Of a stretch of 11,342 nucleotides of DNA, positions 5,985 through 11,342 are shown in pieces. The position numbers were made by a program, and so were the translations under genes. The stretch lies in contig CAZUAJ010000028.1 of NCBI GenBank assembly GCA_964618105.1, forward strand, positions 1 to 11,342, in the 5' to 3' direction. Origin of the DNA: CAG-273 sp964618105 (GTDB lineage Bacteria > Bacillota > Clostridia > TANB77 > CAG-508). Position 1 is the stretch's first letter. Each line of letters begins with the position of its first letter. Under the pieces are notes generated by a model. The model had not been told where the DNA came from. It saw only the letters and a program-made list of their open reading frames with translations, and did not search any database.

Positions 5985-6000
5985 ATAAACGTTAAAAAAA

Positions 6001-6040
6001 GCAACAAGTTATTAAATATAACTTGTTGCAATAATTTTTT
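6001..6040. terminator. Terminator-like hairpin in the greA leader
   Basis: A perfect 12-bp stem, GCAACAAGTTAT (6001-6012) and ATAACTTGTTGC (6018-6029), with a 5-base loop, lies between the greA promoter and its ribosome binding site. On the plus strand a T-run follows after AATAA (6035-6040), so termination may be partial. On the minus strand seven T residues follow the stem at once, a stronger terminator layout, though no annotated minus-strand gene ends here. Confidence 0.65.
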
Positions 6041-6064
6041 GCAAAAGCAAAGGAGGTAAGACAA

Positions 6065-6541
6065 ATGGAAGAAAAAGAAGTATTACTAACACAAGAAGGT
6101 TATGACAAATTAGAACAGGAACTAGACATCTTAAAAACAACAAAAAGGGCAGAAATAGCAGAAAGAATAAAAATTGCTTTAGGTTTTGGAGATTTATCAG
6201 AAAATTCTGAATATGATGAAGCTAAAAATGCTCAAGCTGAAAACGAAACAAAAATAGTAGAATTAGAAAACAAAATTAGAAATGCTAAAATTATAGATGA
6301 ATCAGAAATAGATACAAAAACAGTTCAAGTTGGAAATACAGTTAAATTACTTGATATAGAATTTAACGAAGAAGTAAGCTATACTTTAGTAGGCTCTACA
6401 GAAGTTGATGTCGCACAAAACAAAATTTCAAACGAATCACCAATAGGTAGTGCTATATTAGGAGCTAAGAAAAATCAAGTAGTAGAAGTTCAAGCACCAG
6501 CAGGAACAATACAATATAAAGTTTTGTCAATAACAAAATAA
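6065..6541 (+). CDS. greA: Transcription elongation factor GreA
   Basis: GreA (158 aa) enters the secondary channel of RNA polymerase and stimulates cleavage of backtracked RNA so that elongation can resume. The N-terminal coiled coil runs to about residue 76. It carries the tip motif FGDLSENSEYDEA with the two acidic residues D43 and E46 that help position the catalytic Mg(II). The C-terminal FKBP-like domain contains VQVGNTVKLLD, YTLVGSTEVD and the ISNESPIGSAILGAKKNQVV segment. The length is that of a normal GreA. The strong ribosome binding site AAAGGAGGTAAG supports the start. The gene is monocistronic, with its own promoter and a following terminator. Confidence 0.97.
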   Translation: MEEKEVLLTQEGYDKLEQELDILKTTKRAEIAERIKIALGFGDLSENSEYDEAKNAQAENETKIVELENKIRNAKIIDESEIDTKTVQVGNTVKLLDIEFNEEVSYTLVGSTEVDVAQNKISNESPIGSAILGAKKNQVVEVQAPAGTIQYKVLSITK

Positions 6542-6574
6542 AAAATAATTTATTTCCTAAAATTTTTAGCAGTA

Positions 6575-6613
6575 AAAAATGTCAGTTTAATGAAATGTTA
6601 AACTGACATTTTT
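6575..6613. terminator. Bidirectional terminator between greA and deoD
   Basis: A 15-bp stem, AAAAATGTCAGTTTA (6575-6589) paired with TAAACTGACATTTTT (6599-6613) around a 9-base loop, separates convergent greA and deoD. The arms share AATGTCAGTT/AACTGACATT with the hairpin at 1164-1199. Confidence 0.82.
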
Positions 6614-6630
6614 AAATTTACACAACATAT

Positions 6631-7350
6631 TTAAATTAATATTGCACTTTCTAATGCAAGTACTATCATATTATTTAAAGATTTTTCACGCTCGTTAGAA
6701 CTAATTTCTTGTTTTTTACATATTGAATCAACAACAGTTAATAAACAAGAAGCTTGCTTGCCCAAATATTTTGCTATATAAAATAAAGCAAAAGACTCCA
6801 TTTCAGCACCAATAATATTTAATTCTTTAGGAAATCTGTTAATTAATACATTTATATCTTCTAAGTAACCATCAAAACAATCACTACATAAAACATTACC
6901 TTTAATATAAGGAATATTAAGTTTTGCTGAAGTATGTTCTATAATATTATTTAAAAAATTACTAGATTCAGCTAAATGGCAATTTTTTGAATTCCACTCA
7001 TAAGCAAAATTGCCTTCAGTATAACTATTGTCAACTAATATAGTATCAAAAATATTTAGGTCTTCACTATAAGCACCGCAAGAGCCAATGCGAATAATGT
7101 TTTCTACACCATAAAATTTATATAGCTCATAACAATAAATTCCCATACTTGCCATTCCCATACCATGAGAAAATACAGTAATTTCTTTTCCTTTATAAGT
7201 TCCTGTATATGCAAACATATTTCTAACAGTATTTACAAGCTTAGCATTTTCTAAAAAGTTTTCAGCAATATATTTAGCACGTAAAGGATCACCAGGCATA
7301 AGCACAATTTTTGAAATATCGCCTTCTTTAGCATTACAATGAATTGACAT
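6631..7350 (-). CDS. deoD: Purine nucleoside phosphorylase, DeoD type
   Basis: The enzyme (239 aa) splits purine (deoxy)nucleosides with phosphate into free base and (deoxy)ribose 1-phosphate in the salvage pathway; the DeoD type is usually a cytosolic hexamer. Visible active-site elements are H4, the MPGDP loop with G20, R24, R43, the IRIGSCGA phosphate site with R87 and S90, the GAEMES ribose site with E183 and E185, and D208 with R221. The Asp is in LTVVDSI, where E. coli has a Ser-Asp-His context, so the catalytic acid is kept. The length matches the family. AAGGAGG precedes the ATG. No other deo or salvage gene is next to it, so it is a single-gene unit. Confidence 0.95.
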   Translation of the reverse strand: MSIHCNAKEGDISKIVLMPGDPLRAKYIAENFLENAKLVNTVRNMFAYTGTYKGKEITVFSHGMGMASMGIYCYELYKFYGVENIIRIGSCGAYSEDLNIFDTILVDNSYTEGNFAYEWNSKNCHLAESSNFLNNIIEHTSAKLNIPYIKGNVLCSDCFDGYLEDINVLINRFPKELNIIGAEMESFALFYIAKYLGKQASCLLTVVDSICKKQEISSNEREKSLNNMIVLALESAILI

Positions 7351-7379
7351 TAAAATTCCTCCTTAAAATTTATATTAAT

Positions 7380-7409
7380 ATTATATAAGAAAGTACATAA
7401 AAAAATCAA
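7380..7409 (-). promoter_or_regulatory. Candidate promoter of deoD
   Basis: On the minus strand, TTGATT (7409-7404), an 18-base spacer and a perfect TATAAT (7385-7380) lie about 30 bases upstream of the deoD ATG. Confidence 0.6.
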
Positions 7410-7430
7410 TTACATTTTACAAAATAACTA

Positions 7431-7460
7431 TTGTATATTTTTTCATATTTGGTATATAAT
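7431..7460 (+). promoter_or_regulatory. Candidate promoter of the dehydrogenase gene
   Basis: TTGTAT (7431-7436), an 18-base spacer and a perfect TATAAT (7455-7460) are placed about 30 bases before the ATG at 7492. It diverges from the deoD promoter with only about 20 bases between the two -35 elements. Confidence 0.6.
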
Positions 7461-7491
7461 TTAATCATAAAATTTCAAAGGAGGAAAAAAT

Positions 7492-8568
7492 ATGGAAAGA
7501 AAGGTAAAAGTAGTACAATTTGGTACAGGAAAAATGGCAGTTTATACAATGCGTTATGTTTATGAAAAAGGTGCAGAAATAGTAGGAGCAATAGATGTAA
7601 ACCCAGCTGTTATTGGACAAGACATAGGAGAAATAATAGGAAAAGAAAATAAAGGCGTAACTGTAACAGCTTTGGAAAATGCAGAAGAAATGCTAAAACA
7701 AGTAAAGCCAGACATTGCAATAGTAACAACAATGAGCTTAATTGCAGACGTTAAAGAAGCTTTAATGCTTTGTGCAAAACTTGGAATAAATGCAATTACA
7801 ACTTGTGAAGAAGCATTTTACCCAGAAAACTCAAACCCAGCAATTACAAAACAGCTAGATGAAATGGCAAAACAAACAGGTTGTACAATTACAGGAAGTG
7901 GATATCAAGATATTTATTGGGGACAATTAATAAGCTCAATTGCAGGTTCAACACACAAAATTACAAAAATTAAAGGAAGCTCAAGTTATAATGTTGAAGA
8001 CTATGGTATAGCTTTAGCTAAAGCACATGGTTCTGGGCTAACATTACAAGAATTTGATGAGCAAGTTGCATCAGTAGATAAAATTACAGATGAAGAAAGA
8101 CAAAAAGTTATTAATGCAGGTGAATATTTACCATCATATATGTGGAATGTAAATGGTTGGTTATGTTCAAAATTAGGATTAACAGTTGAAAATCAAACAC
8201 AAAAAACAGTGCCACAAACATACAAAGAAGACATATATTCTTCAACCTTGGGAATGACAGTAAAAGCTGGAGATGCTACTGGAATGAGTGCAGTTGTTAC
8301 AGCAAAGACTAAAGAAGGAATTACACTTGAAACAGAATGTATAGGAAAAGTATATTCTAAAGAAGACTTTGATAAAAATGAATGGACAATTTATGGTGAA
8401 CCAGACACAACAATAGTAGTTGCAAAACCATCAACAGTAGAATTAACCTGTGCATCTGTAGTAAATCGTATTCCAGATGTTATAAACAGCGAAGCCGGCT
8501 ATGTAACAACAGATAAATTTGGAGAATTAAATTATAGAGTAAAACCATTAAATGAATATGTAAAATAA
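7492..8568 (+). CDS. NAD(P)-dependent amine dehydrogenase, 2,4-diaminopentanoate dehydrogenase-like
   Basis: The protein (358 aa) has an N-terminal Rossmann domain: VVQFGTGKMAVYTMRYVYEK carries the glycine-rich nucleotide loop at about residues 11-16, followed by EIVGAIDVNP with an Asp at the end of the second strand. The layout resembles dihydrodipicolinate reductase, but the overall length and the GSGYQDIYWGQ (135-145) and VNRIPDVINSEAGYVTTD segments match the family of 2,4-diaminopentanoate dehydrogenase (ord). That enzyme works in clostridial ornithine fermentation, deaminating 2,4-diaminopentanoate to 2-amino-4-oxopentanoate. None of its usual partners (ornithine racemase, the aminomutase subunits, the thiolase pair) is in the window, so the true substrate is open. 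AAAGGAGG precedes the ATG. The gene stands alone with promoter and terminator. Family assignment is fairly sure; substrate is not. Confidence 0.75.
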   Translation: MERKVKVVQFGTGKMAVYTMRYVYEKGAEIVGAIDVNPAVIGQDIGEIIGKENKGVTVTALENAEEMLKQVKPDIAIVTTMSLIADVKEALMLCAKLGINAITTCEEAFYPENSNPAITKQLDEMAKQTGCTITGSGYQDIYWGQLISSIAGSTHKITKIKGSSSYNVEDYGIALAKAHGSGLTLQEFDEQVASVDKITDEERQKVINAGEYLPSYMWNVNGWLCSKLGLTVENQTQKTVPQTYKEDIYSSTLGMTVKAGDATGMSAVVTAKTKEGITLETECIGKVYSKEDFDKNEWTIYGEPDTTIVVAKPSTVELTCASVVNRIPDVINSEAGYVTTDKFGELNYRVKPLNEYVK

Positions 8569-8581
8569 ATTTGACAATTAT

Positions 8582-8622
8582 AAAAGGTAAGTTTAAAAAT
8601 ATAGTTTTTAAGCTTGCCTTTT
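8582..8622 (+). terminator. Intrinsic terminator after the dehydrogenase gene
   Basis: A long stem, AAAAGGTAAGTTTAAAAA (8582-8599) against TTTTTAAGCTTGCCTTTT (8605-8622), pairs over 18 positions with two G-T wobbles and a 5-base loop, ending in T residues. It starts 14 bases after the stop codon. Confidence 0.82.
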
Positions 8623-8692
8623 ATTTGAGCAAAGCAAAAAATTACCTTTACTTATTACAAAAAATATGATAAATTATTAACGGGTGATACAG

Positions 8693-9940
8693 ATGGCAAG
8701 AAATCGTAGAAACAAAAGAGGGTTAAAAAAAATACTAGAAGGAATGAGCTTTAAAACCTTTATAACTTTATTCATAATTTTAATATTAATTATAATAGTA
8801 TCTATAATGAATATATGTTATCGCAATTATAAAGATAGAGAATTATTGGCACAGCAAAGAGAAGAATTAGAAAAAAATATTGAATCTATTTTTACAGCTA
8901 CAAATCAAAATATAATAGACTCTAACAATATTGCTAGAAATAGTATTATTAGAATTTCAGCCGTAGGAGATATTTTGTGCGAAAATACTATACTAGAAGA
9001 TGCAAAAAATGGTGACACATATAATTTTGAGCAGATGTTTAAAAATGTTACAAGCTTACTAACAAATAGTGATATAACACTAGGAACAATGGAAACAAAC
9101 TTCACAAATGGTAGTTATTCTGGTTATGGAAAACGAAATAGTCCATTAGCCTTTGCGGAAGCAGTAAAAAATAGCGGAGTAAATTTAGTAAGTATAAGCA
9201 CAAACCACAGCTTAGATTATGGAATAGAAGGAATACAGGAAACAAAAAGAAATCTTGAAGGGCTGGGGTACAGTGTAGTAGGTGACAACTTAGGAGAAAA
9301 CAGAGTATTAATAAAAGAAATAAAAAATACTAAAATTGCATTTTTATCATATACTTATGGAGTTGAAAACCAAGAAAGCAAAACAAAAGATGAATTAGAT
9401 GTTGCAAACGTATATAATGAAGAAATTGTAAAAAAAGACTTAGAGTATGCAAACGAGAATGCTGACTATAACATAATAATTATGCACTGGGGAGATGCTT
9501 ATGCAACTAAACCAAGTAAAGGGCAAAAAGAAATGGCTAAGTTTTTAATTGAAAATGGTGCAGACATGATTTTAGGAAACCATGCTTCAGCAATACAAAC
9601 AATGGAAATTATGCAAAATAAAGAAGGAGAAAATGTTTTAGTTGCGTATTCTTTAGGAAATTATATATCTGGTGAAACAATGGATGTTTCTAAAATAGAA
9701 CTAATACTAAATATTGAAATAAAAAAAGATGCTGAAACAGGAAAAGCAACATTAAATAAGGTTGAATATACACCTATATATGTATTAGACAATGGTGAGA
9801 AAGCAGAAAATAGGTATGAATTAATAGATTTAAAAGGAACAGCAAAAGCGTATGCAAGTGGAAATAAAAAAATTGTAAGTAAAAAAATATACAATAAATT
9901 ATTAGAAGGATTAAAATTACTAGAAGATATTATAAAATAA
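8693..9940 (+). CDS. Membrane-anchored CapA family protein (PGA_cap metallophosphatase fold)
   Basis: The product (415 aa) has a basic N-terminus, one membrane helix at about residues 21-41 and an outward-facing domain of the CapA/PGA_cap calcineurin-like type. Metal-site motifs are AVGDILCE (D93), GTMETNFT (E134, N136), STNHSLDYG (N171, H172, D175), MHWGDAY (H265) and LGNHASAIQ (N296, H297), followed by AYSLGNYISGE. All the usual ligands seem present. The namesake CapA takes part in poly-gamma-glutamate export in Bacillus, but no capB or capC lies here and many clostridia carry stand-alone members, so the substrate is unknown. The ATG at 8693 is preferred over an in-frame GTG at 8684 because GGGTGAT, the ribosome binding site, spans that GTG. 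It is followed after 11 bases by rimO, probably in one operon. Confidence 0.85.
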   Translation: MARNRRNKRGLKKILEGMSFKTFITLFIILILIIIVSIMNICYRNYKDRELLAQQREELEKNIESIFTATNQNIIDSNNIARNSIIRISAVGDILCENTILEDAKNGDTYNFEQMFKNVTSLLTNSDITLGTMETNFTNGSYSGYGKRNSPLAFAEAVKNSGVNLVSISTNHSLDYGIEGIQETKRNLEGLGYSVVGDNLGENRVLIKEIKNTKIAFLSYTYGVENQESKTKDELDVANVYNEEIVKKDLEYANENADYNIIIMHWGDAYATKPSKGQKEMAKFLIENGADMILGNHASAIQTMEIMQNKEGENVLVAYSLGNYISGETMDVSKIELILNIEIKKDAETGKATLNKVEYTPIYVLDNGEKAENRYELIDLKGTAKAYASGNKKIVSKKIYNKLLEGLKLLEDIIK

Positions 9941-9951
9941 GAGGAGCAAAA

Positions 9952-11262
9952 ATGAAAGCAGGTTTTATATCATTAGGATGTAATAAAAATTTGGTAGATA
10001 CAGAAAAAACAATAGCACTATTTAAAGAACATGGCTACGAAATAGTAAATAATCAAGAAACAGCAGAAATTATTATAATAAATACTTGTGGTTTTATTGA
10101 ATCTGCAAAAGAAGAAGCAATAAATACTATTTTAGAAATGGCGCAATACAAAAAGAAAAACTGTAAATATTTAATAGCAATGGGGTGCTTAGTTGAGAGA
10201 TACAAAAACGACTTACAAAAATTAATACCAGAAGTTGATTTATACATAAAATATAGTGAATATAGTACTTTATGGGAGCAAATAGAAAATTTAATACAAC
10301 AGCACAAAGAAAAGGTACAAACAATAGATTTTGATGAATATACAAATAGAGTAATAACAACAGGAGAAAATTATGCATATATTAAAATTGCTGACGGCTG
10401 TAGTAATTGTTGTACATTTTGTGCAATACCTAAAATTCGTGGAATACAAAAAAGTAGAACAATGGAAAGTATAATTGAGGAGGCCAACAAATTAGCCAAT
10501 CAAGGTTATGAAGAAATAATTTTAACAGCTCAAGATACTACTAGATATGGACAAGATTTATATGGAGAACCTAAACTTGCAGAATTATTAAAAGAAATTG
10601 AAAAAATAAATAAAATAAAATGGATTAGAATTTTATACTCATACCCAGAAACAATTACAGATGAACTAATTACAACAGTAAAGCAAAGTTCGAAAATATG
10701 CCATTATTTTGACATTCCAATTCAACATATATCAGATAGTGTTTTAAAAAGAATGAACAGAAAAAGCAATGGGGAAAGTATAAAAGCTTTAATAAAAAAA
10801 TTAAGAAAAGAAATACCAGATGTTATATTAAGAACAACTGTAATGCTTGGTTTTCCAGGTGAAACAGAAGAAGACTTTGAAAATTTATATAATTTCTTAA
10901 AAGAAGCAAAGTTTGACAAATTGGGAGCATTTATGTATTCAAAAGAAGAAGGTACAGCAGCAGAAAAACTTAAAAATCAGGTTCATCCAGCTACTAAAAA
11001 GAGTAGGTATAATAAAGTTATGAAATTACAACAAGAAATTTCAAAAAATAATTTAAAAAATAAAATAGAATCTGTGCAAACTGTGAGAATTGAAGGAATA
11101 ACTAAAAACCAAAAATATTATGTTGGAAGAAGTTATATGGATGTTCCAGAAATTGATGGATTAATATATATAGAAAATAATAAAAAATTAAACTTGAAAG
11201 ATTGGGTAAAATGCCAAATAACACAAGTAAAAGACTATGATTTAATTGGAATAAGTAAATAA
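9952..11262 (+). CDS. rimO: Ribosomal protein S12 methylthiotransferase RimO
   Basis: RimO (436 aa) is a radical-SAM enzyme that adds a methylthio group to the conserved aspartate of ribosomal protein S12. The N-terminal UPF0004 domain has three cluster-binding cysteines: C10 in SLGCNKN, C46 in NTCGF and C79 in MGCLVE. The radical-SAM domain has DGCSNCCTFCAIPKIRG with C150, C154 and C157 in the CxxxCxxC pattern. PIQHISDSVLKRMNR and RTTVMLGFPGETEEDF are typical. The C-terminal 65 or so residues form the TRAM domain. SLGCNKNLVDTE and the AIPKIRG context favour RimO over the tRNA enzyme MiaB. GAGGAG precedes the ATG, 11 bases after the upstream stop. All six cysteines are intact and the length is normal. 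No terminator is evident in the 80 bases after the stop. Confidence 0.96.
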   Translation: MKAGFISLGCNKNLVDTEKTIALFKEHGYEIVNNQETAEIIIINTCGFIESAKEEAINTILEMAQYKKKNCKYLIAMGCLVERYKNDLQKLIPEVDLYIKYSEYSTLWEQIENLIQQHKEKVQTIDFDEYTNRVITTGENYAYIKIADGCSNCCTFCAIPKIRGIQKSRTMESIIEEANKLANQGYEEIILTAQDTTRYGQDLYGEPKLAELLKEIEKINKIKWIRILYSYPETITDELITTVKQSSKICHYFDIPIQHISDSVLKRMNRKSNGESIKALIKKLRKEIPDVILRTTVMLGFPGETEEDFENLYNFLKEAKFDKLGAFMYSKEEGTAAEKLKNQVHPATKKSRYNKVMKLQQEISKNNLKNKIESVQTVRIEGITKNQKYYVGRSYMDVPEIDGLIYIENNKKLNLKDWVKCQITQVKDYDLIGISK

Positions 11263-11342
11263 ATGATTAGTTAAAATTATAAAAAATAAAGGTAAATTTT
11301 TAAACTAATTTCCGCAAAAATTAAATTTGTTGTAAATACAAG

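Noticed and set aside
6001..6040. Leader hairpin of greA as the deoD terminator
   Set aside because: deoD already has a strong terminator right after its stop at 6575-6613; this hairpin is over 590 bases further on, beyond greA.
10127..10378. Minus-strand ORF of 83 codons inside rimO
   Set aside because: Antisense to conserved rimO coding sequence, hydrophobic low-complexity product, no start signal.
11263..11342. Search for a terminator or new gene after rimO
   Set aside because: Only AT-rich sequence without a convincing stem or start with ribosome binding site before the window ends.

Overview
The window is strongly A+T-rich DNA whose gene set points to an endospore-forming member of the Firmicutes, class Clostridia. 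Evidence for this is the sporulation genes yabG, sipL and yunB, the veg gene, clostridial-style GGAGG ribosome binding sites and AT-rich codon use. It reads as mostly conserved chromosome, with the tail of a mobile element at the left edge. No tRNA, rRNA or CRISPR array was seen.

Layout. (1) 1-830: the C-terminal part of a large serine recombinase, cut by the window edge, overlapped by a 66-codon ORF of unknown function and closed by a strong hairpin terminator. (2) 829-990, minus strand: a 53-residue zinc-ribbon protein with a clear ribosome binding site. (3) 1164-4932: a sporulation block in the order yabG, veg, sipL, yunB. yabG (spore protease) carries a one-base insertion near 1377 that splits its frame. 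veg has a near-consensus vegetative promoter. sipL (coat morphogenesis) and yunB overlap and look co-transcribed. (4) 4938-5911, minus strand: the rplM-rpsI ribosomal operon (L13, S9) with a structured leader that fits L13-type autoregulation. (5) 5956-6613: greA with its own promoter and a terminator-like hairpin inside its leader. (6) 6631-7409, minus strand: deoD, a purine nucleoside phosphorylase. (7) 7431-8622: an orphan NAD(P)-dependent dehydrogenase of the 2,4-diaminopentanoate dehydrogenase type, with promoter and terminator. (8) 8693-11262: a membrane-anchored CapA-like metallophosphatase-fold protein directly followed by rimO, the S12 methylthiotransferase.

Functionally, SipL and YabG act on the spore coat: SipL ties the coat to SpoIVA and YabG trims coat proteins. 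YunB is a sporulation membrane protein of unclear biochemical role. The rest is translation, transcription and nucleotide housekeeping.

I did not find a convincing new multi-gene system. The points most worth a second look are the yabG frameshift, the hairpin in the greA leader, possible ribosome-binding-site sequestration in the rplM leader, an 11-bp tandem repeat upstream of veg, two related TGTCAGTT hairpins (one with a GGAACGTCCC loop), and the unknown ORF overlapping the recombinase end.
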